A DNA stretch of 24,267 bases, from NCBI GenBank assembly GCA_964364855.1, contig CAYINU010000019.1, positions 1 to 24,267 of the forward strand. The letters run 5' to 3'. Of the stretch, positions 16,568-22,940 are shown piece by piece. Under the pieces are notes generated by a model. The model saw only the letters and a list, made by a program, of their open reading frames with translations. It did no database searches and was not told the origin of the DNA. The DNA comes from CAYINU01 sp964364855. GTDB lineage: Bacteria > Margulisbacteria > Marinamargulisbacteria > CAYINU01. How positions within the stretch are numbered: the first letter of the stretch is position 1; each line of letters opens with the position of its first letter. The position numbers and the translations under genes were made by a program.

Positions 16568-16795
16568 CTAAAAGCTTTTCTCCAGTGCTTGCAGTAACAG
16601 CGAAATCCGTTGCGTTGCGAGCACCTCTGCCGGCATCCATCGGACCAACTCTCGGTTATTGAGAATGTCGTCATGCAAAAGCCGATGGGCATACTCCACT
16701 AAGGAGTGAATTTCCTTCAGTGTATCCGCATAGGCCAACCGAGCCGTCTCCAAATCCATGGAATCGTCAGTATCACAATATGAGGAGAGTACCAT
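16568..16795 (-). CDS. 75-residue protein of unknown function
   Basis: I do not recognise this family. The product is small, acidic and mostly helical in appearance (ETARLAYADTLKEIHSLVEY, LATQRISLLLQALEKSF), with no Cys cluster, signal peptide or membrane segment. The start is supported by GAGGTG 5 nt before the ATG. It lies divergent to the ribbon-helix-helix gene at 16883, with only 87 bp between the starts. It converges with the AlbA_2 gene, with 9 bp between the stops. The divergent layout suggests that the RHH protein may control it. Confidence 0.7.
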   Translation of the reverse strand: MVLSSYCDTDDSMDLETARLAYADTLKEIHSLVEYAHRLLHDDILNNRELVRWMPAEVLATQRISLLLQALEKSF

Positions 16796-16882
16796 ATTTC
16801 ACCTCGCCGTTATGTGCTATTTGTGCATTATATGCCATAAAAACAACTTTGGCTACAAAAAGCACATTTGTATAATGCGCTT
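16796..16882. promoter_or_regulatory. Divergent promoter region with mirrored -10 boxes
   Basis: On the + strand TTGGCT (16849-16854), a 16-nt spacer and a perfect TATAAT (16871-16876) point at the ATG at 16883, with a 6-nt gap. On the minus strand TATAAT lies at 16832-16827, placing a transcript start near 16820 and leaving a leader of about 25 nt with a Shine-Dalgarno for the 75-residue protein. Both boxes sit in a shared TATAATGCRC sequence, an inverted pair that could be bound by the ribbon-helix-helix protein. Confidence 0.6.
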
Positions 16883-17047
16883 ATGGAAAAAAGAGCGCGT
16901 TTCGTAACAACATTAGAACCCGAACTCATTACAGAAATTAAAGTGTTAGCCGCCAAAAATCGAAAACGAACCAACGACCTGCTCGAAGAAGCCATTCGGG
17001 ACTTGATAGAAAAGTACAGAAAGATTTCTCCTATAAAATATTCATAA
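16883..17047 (+). CDS. 54-residue ribbon-helix-helix (CopG/Arc-like) DNA-binding protein
   Basis: The frame from the ATG at 16883 encodes 54 residues. RARFVTTLEPELITEIKVLA forms the expected beta strand and first helix, and KRTNDLLEEAIRDLIEKY the second helix of an RHH fold, as in antitoxin-type and CopG regulators. Such proteins bind DNA as dimers through the strand pair. The promoter upstream is strong, and its -10 ends 6 nt before the ATG with no Shine-Dalgarno, so the mRNA is probably leaderless. Its divergent partner is the 75-residue unknown protein. A toxin-antitoxin relation is possible, but neither partner shows a toxin motif. Confidence 0.75.
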   Translation: MEKRARFVTTLEPELITEIKVLAAKNRKRTNDLLEEAIRDLIEKYRKISPIKYS

Positions 17048-17111
17048 ACGTTTAAAAAAAATATTTTAATTATTTATTGATATTACATGTCGGATATTAG
17101 ACCTTATCTTC

Positions 17112-17687
17112 ATGTCCGATATCACCTTCTCTTCCCTTGATATCCAAACCCGAATTTTCACAATCCGCGGCGTGAAGGTCATGCTAGACCGCGATTTAGC
17201 CTCTCTTTATGGTGTCACTACAAAAGCACTCAATCAATCCGTTCGCCGTAATAGAACCCGGTTTCCGGACGATTTCATGTTTCGTTTGACTAAAATAGAA
17301 TGGGACACTCTAAGGTCACAATCTGTGACCTTAGAGGGCAAAGGACGGCACCCAAAATATCTCCCTTCTGCGTTTACAGAGCATGGAATAGCCATGCTCT
17401 CGTCGACTTTAAGCAGTGATGTTGCAATTGCCATAAACTTGCGCATCATCCGGGCATTTATTGCGCTTCGGCATCTGGTCAATGAAGATGCCAAGTACAC
17501 CACTCTTCAAAAAACAATCCGGCATATTGAAACTCGAATAGATGCCATTGAAGCAACTCACCTTGTTGATAACACTATCCTTGCTACCAAAGTCACAGAA
17601 CTCAGCAGAGATGTTCGCCGCGTATCAGATACACTCGATAGCTTCCAAGACGCCCATATCGTCATCAAACGCCCGGAGGATTACTAG
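17112..17687 (+). CDS. ORF6N domain-containing protein
   Basis: The 191-residue product starts with an ORF6N domain (about 11-95), a DNA-binding module common in phages and accessory regions: IFTIRGVKVMLDRDLASLYG, NRTRFPDDFMFRLTKIEW and SAFTEHGIAMLSSTL. The C-terminal half is a helical, probably coiled-coil region (IRHIETRIDAIEATHLVDNT) ending in IVIKRPEDY. I take the ATG at 17112 because it gives the full domain; no strong Shine-Dalgarno is seen. Its stop shares the palindrome CTAG with the stop of the convergent XRE gene. A truncated paralogue follows at 18091. The role is not known; family members are often called anti-repressors or KilA-N-related proteins. Confidence 0.88.
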   Translation: MSDITFSSLDIQTRIFTIRGVKVMLDRDLASLYGVTTKALNQSVRRNRTRFPDDFMFRLTKIEWDTLRSQSVTLEGKGRHPKYLPSAFTEHGIAMLSSTLSSDVAIAINLRIIRAFIALRHLVNEDAKYTTLQKTIRHIETRIDAIEATHLVDNTILATKVTELSRDVRRVSDTLDSFQDAHIVIKRPEDY

Positions 17688-17881
17688 TCGTCAAAATCCC
17701 CTAGCGATTTACCAAGGACCTTGGCAATGGCCGCGACCAATGCAAAAGAAGGCACGTGGTCTTCTCGCTCAATTTTGTATAGCCCACCTTCCGTTATATC
17801 TATGGCATTGGCGAGTATACGCCGGGTCATTCCAGCAGCAACACGAAACTTTTTAATTTTACTACCGACCCCAGTCGCCAT
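17684..17881 (-). CDS. XRE family helix-turn-helix regulator (65 residues)
   Basis: The product is little more than one HTH_3 domain: IKKFRVAAGMTRRILANAID, then ITEGGLYKIEREDHVPSFAL and a last helix IAKVLGKSLGDF. Unlike most XRE proteins, which read T-Q-x-x-L in the first recognition part, it reads T-R-R-I-L. It is likely a small dimeric repressor. TATACT ends 7 nt before the ATG, and no Shine-Dalgarno is present. It is convergent with the ORF6N gene (4-bp overlap). The intergenic sequence on its other side has an inverted repeat that may be its operator. Confidence 0.85.
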   Translation of the reverse strand: MATGVGSKIKKFRVAAGMTRRILANAIDITEGGLYKIEREDHVPSFALVAAIAKVLGKSLGDFDD

Positions 17882-17888
17882 TCCAAAT

Positions 17889-17937
17889 AGTATATAATTG
17901 TGTTGACTCTATTAGTATGATAGAATACTTCTATTAG
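17889..17937. promoter_or_regulatory. Promoter and likely operator of the XRE gene
   Basis: The minus-strand -10 TATACT is at 17894-17889. Upstream of it, AGTAT (17914-17918) and ATACT (17925-17929) form an inverted repeat with a 6-nt spacer. CTATTAG is repeated directly at 17909-17915 and 17931-17937, 22 bp apart. This is the kind of symmetry bound by a small XRE dimer that represses its own gene. Confidence 0.45.
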
Positions 17938-17962
17938 AAATTATATATATACGAGGTAAAGC

Positions 17963-18124
17963 ATGCTCACGCCCAGCCAAGAACTACGCACGAGATTTGA
18001 ATGTGAAACAGACTTCTTAGGCCCGTTTATGTTGGCAAAGCTACAGAGCCAGACTAATTCAGGACGACAAAACACATCCAACGTCTATAAATTCAGCTTT
18101 CCAATTCAGAGTACGAATCTTTAA
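17963..18124 (+). CDS. Short open frame of 53 residues, unknown, possibly the broken front of the next remnant
   Basis: AGGT lies 7 nt before the ATG, so translation is possible. The sequence (MLTPSQELRTRFECETDFLG, then PFMLAKLQ) matches nothing I know and lacks the ORF6N N-terminal motifs. Its last codons read NVYKF at the point where the next frame starts QLSNSEYESL, the equivalent of the FRLTKIEW region of the intact ORF6N protein. A single-base indel there would fuse the two frames. It may be a recombined front end instead of a gene. Confidence 0.35.
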   Translation: MLTPSQELRTRFECETDFLGPFMLAKLQSQTNSGRQNTSNVYKFSFPIQSTNL

Positions 18125-18501
18125 GGTTCCAATTTGGAACCTTAAAGCAAGGCGCTCATTCAAAATATGTTCCGTTCGCGTTCACCGAACAAGGCGTTGC
18201 GATGCTCTCTTCGGTTCTGAGAAGTAAAATCGCAGTTCACGTTAATATCCAAATCATGCGAGCGTTCGTCAATATTCGACACGCGGTTAAATCTCAGCCC
18301 GACTCCCAGCTGAGCCAGACTTTAAAATTAATCCAAACTCAGATAGACAAAATTGAAGCCACCCACCTGGTCGACCACACCATCCTGACAACAAAGATGA
18401 CCGAACTCAGCCGAGAAGTCCGTCGCGTATCAGATGTCCTAGATGCTTTCCAAGACACGCATATCGTCATCAAACGCCCGGAAGACCATAGCGTTTTATA
18501 A
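18091..18501 (+). pseudogene. N-terminally truncated second copy of the ORF6N protein
   Basis: The frame is open from 18091, just after a stop at 18088, with no start codon before the ATG at 18202. It reads QLSNSEYESLRFQFGTLKQG, then SKYVPFAFTEQGVAMLSSVL, aligned to residues of about 58-100 of the intact copy at 17112. The C-terminal region is strongly conserved: DKIEATHLVDHTILTTKMTE and RRVSDVLDAFQDTHIVIKRP. The first 55 or so residues (the DNA-contacting start of ORF6N) are missing or scrambled. If translated from 18202 it would give a 99-residue protein holding only the dimerising C-terminus. The 3' end overlaps the convergent exonuclease gene by 32 bp. Confidence 0.75.
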
Positions 18502-19855
18502 AATCAGAAAAATAACCCTCTAACTGGGACAAAATGACATGGTCGGGATGGTCGGACGGGGTCATGGCCAGCCGGGCTTTCAGATCGGCCACCCGGTCTG
18601 AGAGCGGGACAAAGTCATCAGGACTTCGCAGCATTTCGCCTGTCACGTAACGCGGTACCAGGTAGCGATGGGCATGACCAAGGAGTGGCGCGGGATGATA
18701 ATTCAGATAGGCACGGTTAAACAGCTGGATCATATATTGGCGTTTTGGTGTTTTGGGCAAGGCCAACATCCCTGCGATACAGTCCGAATAGCCAGCCGGG
18801 TTGGCCATCAATCGCGCGATATAGTCAGCCAACATGTCAATGTGCTGAAAGCCCATGGCATGACTTTGGTAGTCGATATCCCAGTCTTTTTGGATCAGCT
18901 CAAAATAGTCCGCCAATGTCAGCGAAGCTAAAAAGGGGTCAGATTTTGACTGTTCCAAAATGAGTTCAAACTCGGCAACTTCCTCCAAGGTGGGAGGTTC
19001 CAGCCGAAAAAAATGCTTGTTCGGATTTTTGTATCGCAAGGCATTCAGCGGTTGGGCGGGATCGCGGCCATATGCCTGCAAGTCCAACATCACATGGCCT
19101 TTGTCACTTTCGAAAATGCTGGCCCAATATTGCGCTTTGCGTGGCACGGGCCTTTGGCCGGGAGCAGCTGGGAAATCCAGTTGCCAGGTCCGCCCCATCG
19201 GGCGGGCCAAATCCCGACGCAGTCCCAGGTGCATAGGCACGAAATCCTTCAACCGCATGCCCCAAGCATTTTCCAGATACCGCACCAGCGCCATTGTCAG
19301 CATCACGTCGCTTTTGGCATCGTGGTCCTGATTGTCGGCCAATTCAAAACGCCGAAGCAATGACTCCAAGGTGAAGATATAGTAGTGATGGCCTTGTTCG
19401 TTTTCAGACAACACCCAGGGGAACGCCTCCGGATGTGCAAAGGCAATCGCCTGTACAAAATGCAAGACATCTTTGTTTTTGAGCTTGCCGAAAAAATAGG
19501 GATTCAGTCCGTATCGTATCAGCAAATTGCGCAGGAAATTGAGATCGAATTGGTTGCTGTTAAAGCCCACCAACGTGCACTCCCCATACCGGTCGATCTG
19601 CTCGGCCAAAAACGCATGGATGCGGCGTGCGGTATCGTATTCACTGAGGCTTTCCGGATGGGATTGATGATCCAAAATCGCAATGCGGTTGGTGAGTAGT
19701 GCCTGGGTTTCCGGCAGCTGAGTCGGATTCAGCTTAACCCGTCCGATCAGCTCCGCCCGCGGTTGAAAGTCGACCGTGGTCACCACAAACGCATAGCTGA
19801 GGATTTGTCCCAAAAAATCGCGAGTCGACGTTTCGAAGTCGTAAAAGATATACAT
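18470..19855 (-). CDS. ExoI-like DEDDh 3'-5' exonuclease
   Basis: The 461-residue product has the size and layout of exodeoxyribonuclease I (SbcB), which degrades single-stranded DNA from the 3' end during repair. The catalytic set is visible: D6 and E8 in YDFETS, D104 in GFNSNQFDLNFLRNLLIRYG, and H178/D183 in DHDAKSDVMLTMALVRYL. The C-terminal half has the helical ExoI-type region without a strong motif. I place the start at the ATG 19855; a GTG two codons earlier is possible, but TACAGT ends 8 nt before the ATG in the spacing seen for other genes here. It lies next to accessory genes but looks like a housekeeping enzyme. I withhold the symbol sbcB because similarity outside the nuclease domain is only moderate. 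Confidence 0.85.
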   Translation of the reverse strand: MYIFYDFETSTRDFLGQILSYAFVVTTVDFQPRAELIGRVKLNPTQLPETQALLTNRIAILDHQSHPESLSEYDTARRIHAFLAEQIDRYGECTLVGFNSNQFDLNFLRNLLIRYGLNPYFFGKLKNKDVLHFVQAIAFAHPEAFPWVLSENEQGHHYYIFTLESLLRRFELADNQDHDAKSDVMLTMALVRYLENAWGMRLKDFVPMHLGLRRDLARPMGRTWQLDFPAAPGQRPVPRKAQYWASIFESDKGHVMLDLQAYGRDPAQPLNALRYKNPNKHFFRLEPPTLEEVAEFELILEQSKSDPFLASLTLADYFELIQKDWDIDYQSHAMGFQHIDMLADYIARLMANPAGYSDCIAGMLALPKTPKRQYMIQLFNRAYLNYHPAPLLGHAHRYLVPRYVTGEMLRSPDDFVPLSDRVADLKARLAMTPSDHPDHVILSQLEGYFSDFIKRYGLPGV

Positions 19856-19863
19856 TGTCACTT

Positions 19864-19894
19864 ACTGTAGCGCATATTTATCCCATGCTAAAAT
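19864..19894. promoter_or_regulatory. Back-to-back -10 boxes for the exonuclease gene (-) and tRNA-Arg (+)
   Basis: For the tRNA, TGCTAAAAT at 19886-19894 is an extended -10 (TGN then TAAAAT) ending 9 nt before the tRNA. For the exonuclease gene, the minus strand has TACAGT at 19869-19864, ending 8 nt before its ATG. Neither has a convincing -35. Confidence 0.45.
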
Positions 19895-19903
19895 GACCCA
19901 TCT

Positions 19904-19977
19904 GCGCCCGTAGCTCAGTTGGATAGAGCACATGGTTCCTAACCCTGGGGTCGAAGGTTCGAATCCTTTCGGGCGCA
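19904..19977 (+). tRNA. tRNA-Arg, anticodon CCU
   Basis: All arms fold: acceptor GCGCCCG/CGGGCGC, D arm GCTC/GAGC, anticodon arm CATGG-TTCCTAA-CCCTG, T arm GAAGG-TTCGAAT-CCTTT and discriminator A. The loop TTCCTAA places CCT at 34-36, which reads the Arg codon AGG. The third pair of the anticodon stem is a U-C mismatch. CCA is not encoded and must be added. The gene stands alone. Confidence 0.95.
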
Positions 19978-20222
19978 AATTGTGGGATCCGCCATTTTCG
20001 CTCCAGTCATTTATACCGCTTCGTTGACACTCCGCTCCATGATAAATTCCTTTCGCGATAAATGACGGCTGCCCCAAAAATTCCAAGCATGACAAGAATT
20101 AAACGGAGCCGCACGGCGGCGACCGCGAGGGCTTTCCCGAGCGTAGAAATCAAAACAAACTGCCATTTTCGCTCCAGTCAACGATGCAATTCCCAATACG
20201 CTCTGATGAAAAGATAAGGTAT
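19978..20222. other. Non-coding stretch with a 19-bp direct repeat after the tRNA
   Basis: GCCATTTTCGCTCCAGTCA occurs at 19991-20009 and again at 20162-20180, same strand, 171 bp apart. Between them lies GC-rich sequence with short palindromes (GCCGCACGGCGGC near 20110). Minus-strand frames run through it but have no convincing start or family, and one continues into the tRNA. It looks like a dispersed repeat or the scar of an insertion next to a tRNA. I see no gene. Confidence 0.6.
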
Positions 20223-20251
20223 CCTTAAAAAGATCCCGTTTTTTTAAGGAG
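20223..20251 (+). promoter_or_regulatory. Hairpin that can hide the Shine-Dalgarno of the cytochrome gene
   Basis: CCTTAAAAA (20223-20231) and TTTTTAAGG (20241-20249) are perfectly complementary, with a 9-nt loop. The right arm contains the AAGG of the Shine-Dalgarno AAGGAG (20246-20251). When folded, the AU-rich stem would block ribosome binding, as RNA thermometers and other 5' switches do. Confidence 0.55.
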
Positions 20252-20259
20252 CTTATGTG

Positions 20260-21567
20260 ATGCAAAAATGGATATGGGGCGTCATAGCCGTGGGCCTTCT
20301 GATAGTGCTTTTTGTTTCAGGAACTACCCTGAAAAATCGAACGACCAATGGGGACTTGGTGCCGCGCTTTCCGGATTTCGGCCATATGGTGGATCCTTCC
20401 CTGTATCAAGGCCGAGTCTTTAAGCTCAGTAGCCACTATCCGCAAGACCTCCCGCCCGTTGACAAAGAGACCTACCGCATCCTCACCATAGATTTCAAAA
20501 AAGACTGGAAAGCCTATGCCAATGCTGTGCGGGACTATATTTTTGCCGGCAATATCGGTCATGGGGACTACAGCAATGATTTTTATTTGGAAGACAACGC
20601 CATACGCCGCTGGCACCATGTCCCCTGGCAACATTGGGGACCGTATGGGCGAGAGGGATTTCACGGCTTAACCAAAGAAGGCCCGTTGGCTCCCGGCGTG
20701 TTGGCCCCACAGCAAAAAGAGCTCCGCCAAACCTATGCGGTCGGCTTTTACAATGACCGCGGAGGATACCTCATCGGCCAGGTTTGGAAAAACCCCAAAA
20801 ATCCGGACCTTACTAGTTTAAAAAAAGGGGGATTCCCCGAAGGGACCATCGTCGGCAAAATCTTGTTTACTACCGCGACCGAAGACGAGGTTCCCTATCT
20901 GAAAAACCCCATCGAATGGCAGGCTTATGCCACTACGAGTTTCCCTTCCCAGGATCGAAAAATTCAAACCGTCAGACTGCTGCAAATGGATATTTTGGTT
21001 CGCGACTCCCGTGCCAAAAGCGGCTGGGTTTTTGGGACATTTGTGTACAACGGTACCCTCAACCATAAAAACAGATGGTACAATTTGGTACCCGTCGGCA
21101 TCATGTGGGGCAACGATCCTACGGTTAAAACCAACTTGACCAACGCAACCCCCACGCAAACCCGCACCAACCCGGCCTTAAAAGAAACCATCATCAATCA
21201 CAGCTCCGACATGCCCCCGATGCACTTGGGCTGGGGACTAAGGCTCAACGGACCCGCCGATAATCCCAGGTCATCGTGCATGTCTTGCCATTCGACAGCG
21301 CAATATCCGCCCATTTCATCCATCTTGCCGTTTTTTAATGTTCCGCCCGTCAACGATGCAGGATCCCCGGCATGGATGCGATGGTTTAGAAATGTGCCCT
21401 GCGCGGTCGCGTTTGACCCGGAGGCTATTTCGACGGATTACTCCCTACAACTCGCCCAAAGCATCCAAAACGTTATGGAATGGAAATCCCAAAACGTGGG
21501 TGGCTTTTACAGCGTGCAGTTTTGGTCCCATGACAAACCGGTCCACAAAATCGTGAGAAACAAATAG
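20260..21567 (+). CDS. Membrane-anchored monohaem cytochrome c family protein
   Basis: The 435-residue product begins with an uncleaved-looking signal anchor (MQKWIWGVIAVGLLIVLFVS) that would place the rest in the periplasm. One haem-binding site is present, CMSCH at 340-344, in RSSCMSCHSTAQYPP. The long N-terminal part is soluble and has many aromatic residues (RRWHHVPWQHWGPYGREGFH) and VLRDSR-like strands, but no fold I recognise. Its redox partner and substrate are unknown; proteins of this layout are found in bacteria that respire with quinones, which fits the men genes. I choose the ATG at 20260, 8 nt after AAGGAG; a GTG one codon earlier is possible. The leader can fold over the Shine-Dalgarno. 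Confidence 0.75.
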   Translation: MQKWIWGVIAVGLLIVLFVSGTTLKNRTTNGDLVPRFPDFGHMVDPSLYQGRVFKLSSHYPQDLPPVDKETYRILTIDFKKDWKAYANAVRDYIFAGNIGHGDYSNDFYLEDNAIRRWHHVPWQHWGPYGREGFHGLTKEGPLAPGVLAPQQKELRQTYAVGFYNDRGGYLIGQVWKNPKNPDLTSLKKGGFPEGTIVGKILFTTATEDEVPYLKNPIEWQAYATTSFPSQDRKIQTVRLLQMDILVRDSRAKSGWVFGTFVYNGTLNHKNRWYNLVPVGIMWGNDPTVKTNLTNATPTQTRTNPALKETIINHSSDMPPMHLGWGLRLNGPADNPRSSCMSCHSTAQYPPISSILPFFNVPPVNDAGSPAWMRWFRNVPCAVAFDPEAISTDYSLQLAQSIQNVMEWKSQNVGGFYSVQFWSHDKPVHKIVRNK

Positions 21568-21580
21568 CCGTCGGGGTCGG

Positions 21581-22474
21581 TCAAAATAAGGTAAAGTTGG
21601 CCGAAGCTGAGAGACCGGAATCACTTTCACCCGTGGCCACAGTCGCAATTGTAAAATTTGACATTAATGCCGCATCCGAAATCGAAGACGTGTTGGCCAA
21701 CCCGGTCAAAACTACAAAATTGGACATATAAAAATCGATGACCGAGGAAATCCCCGTGGCATTCGCCAGTGCAGCGCCAGTCAAAGAAAGGACATTGGTC
21801 AACGTGATATTCATCGAATAGTAATGCCGATTGGGTCGAATGGGATCCACAAAGTTGGCAATGGCACTGATGGTCGCCGGCGTGGTGGGCCGTGTCGTGG
21901 TGAACGTACCGGATTGGGTGTCATACCATTGAAACGTATTGCCGATCTTGAGCATGATATCGCCCCGCTCCATGCCCTCCACATCCCCCATGGCGATACG
22001 AACGGTTTTTTCGGTACTGCCTACCGGGAAGGTGACATCCAAATAGCCAAACAAAATCACCATATGTGAGACGGTACCCCCTACGAATCCCGGTCTGACC
22101 GATACACTACCGGACACCGCCAACTGATTTGCAAAATCAAAATTATATAAATTGGCCGTAGAGGTTGCGATGTCGGGCCGTTCGTTGCCGAAAATGACCA
22201 GCCCTTCGTCTTGGCTTTCGGCAATGGCATAAAGCAGCGAAACACATTTTCCGGACAAGTTAGAGGGCGTAATCACCCTGTCGGCAGATGACACCGCAGA
22301 AATAACCGCGTTCACCAGCGTGGGACGAATGGACGACGAACCCACCGAGGCCGATAAGGTGGAGCTGGTAAGCGTGGTACTGGCGCTCAAGGTTTTTCCC
22401 ATTTCCCGGTTACAACTCACCAGAACAGCTGCACTTAACAGTACAACAAAAAAACATCCCACCGTGTTGCGCAC
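21581..22474 (-). CDS. Lipoprotein of unknown function
   Basis: The 297-residue product starts at a GTG (22474) preceded by GAGGTG. It has a signal peptide (VGCFFVVLLSAAVLVSC) with a lipobox LVSC, so Cys21 would carry the lipid and anchor it to the inner or outer membrane. The mature part is rich in Ser, Thr and small hydrophobic residues, in strand-like blocks (VSHMVILFGYLDVTFPVG, YSMNITLTNVLSLTGAALAN), suggesting a beta-sandwich. I recognise no family. It converges with the cytochrome gene, with 13 bp between the stops, so a shared regulation is unlikely. Confidence 0.75.
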   Translation of the reverse strand: MRNTVGCFFVVLLSAAVLVSCNREMGKTLSASTTLTSSTLSASVGSSSIRPTLVNAVISAVSSADRVITPSNLSGKCVSLLYAIAESQDEGLVIFGNERPDIATSTANLYNFDFANQLAVSGSVSVRPGFVGGTVSHMVILFGYLDVTFPVGSTEKTVRIAMGDVEGMERGDIMLKIGNTFQWYDTQSGTFTTTRPTTPATISAIANFVDPIRPNRHYYSMNITLTNVLSLTGAALANATGISSVIDFYMSNFVVLTGLANTSSISDAALMSNFTIATVATGESDSGLSASANFTLF

Positions 22475-22519
22475 AGGACACCTCTTTCTTATGGCATAAG
22501 CACAAGGACCTTATTGGCA

Positions 22520-22678
22520 TCATAGCAGCAACCACTCCTCTGGGCTGCATTTGAAATCTGCACACCACCGATACATGTCCATCACGATTTCGGTAGCTTG
22601 CTCCTGAGAAAGGGTAGGAAATCGAGACATCAGGCGGCTTACATATGGTGTCAACTGACAATACATCGACACCAGCAT
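22520..22678 (-). CDS. Small protein of unknown family, copy 1 (52 residues)
   Basis: The product reads MLVSMYCQLTPYVSRLMSRF and then PTLSQEQATEIVMDMYRWCA with the tail DFKCSPEEWLLL. I do not recognise the family. It has a helical middle and a conserved WCADFKCSPEEW tail with two Cys four residues apart. A paralogue lies at 24003-24203, and the codons for the tail are identical over 55 bp. Each copy starts divergently from an XRE gene. Two starts are possible, 22678 and 22666; the first gives a length nearer that of the paralogue. A palindrome that is probably bound by the XRE protein lies in its first codons. Confidence 0.65.
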   Translation of the reverse strand: MLVSMYCQLTPYVSRLMSRFPTLSQEQATEIVMDMYRWCADFKCSPEEWLLL

Positions 22679-22708
22679 AACGATATTCTCTTTATATGTC
22701 AATTGACA
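22649..22708. promoter_or_regulatory. Paired palindromic operators between small protein copy 1 and its XRE gene, with XRE promoter
   Basis: TGTCAACTGACA (22649-22660) and the perfect palindrome TGTCAATTGACA (22697-22708) are 48 bp apart. The first is inside the start of the small-protein gene, the second spans codons 1-5 of the XRE gene. TATTCT (22684-22689) lies between them and ends 6 nt before the XRE ATG. An XRE dimer bound to both sites could shut off both genes. Confidence 0.6.
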
Positions 22709-22929
22709 ACGATATGCGCTATTCCCATCTGGATATCGGTAAACATGTTGCCTACCTTCGAACAGAAAAAGGATGGAGCGCTTACCAATTGTCATTGGCC
22801 AGTGGCATCAGTAACAGTGTGCTGACTCGTCTTGAAAAAGGCGAGCGCGAACCCATGCTCAACACCCTTCTTAAAGTCATCGAGGGCCTCGACCTATCCC
22901 CCGCTGAGTTTTTTAAGGCATTTAAGTAA
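22696..22929 (+). CDS. XRE family helix-turn-helix regulator, copy 1 (77 residues)
   Basis: A single HTH_3 domain fills the protein: IGKHVAYLRTEKGWSAYQLS, LASGISNSVLTRLEKGEREP and a last helix LLKVIEGLDLSPAEFFKAF. Such proteins act as dimeric repressors. No Shine-Dalgarno precedes the ATG; the -10-like TATTCT ends 6 nt upstream, so a leaderless transcript is likely. It is divergent from the small-protein gene and shares its operator region. A remnant of the same family at 23940-24009 and the start of another copy at 24218 show that the module has been duplicated. Confidence 0.88.
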   Translation: MSIDNDMRYSHLDIGKHVAYLRTEKGWSAYQLSLASGISNSVLTRLEKGEREPMLNTLLKVIEGLDLSPAEFFKAFK

Positions 22930-22940
22930 CGGCCCCTGTT

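Noticed and set aside
19862..20095. 77-codon minus-strand frame across the tRNA
   Set aside because: It reads antisense through tRNA-Arg (GFEPSTPGLGTMCSIQLS is a well-known artefact of this kind) and has no start signal.
20011..20265. 84-codon minus-strand frame ending SRKEFIMERSVNEAV
   Set aside because: It lies in the repeat-bearing non-coding stretch, has no Shine-Dalgarno and no recognisable domain, and runs against the cytochrome leader.
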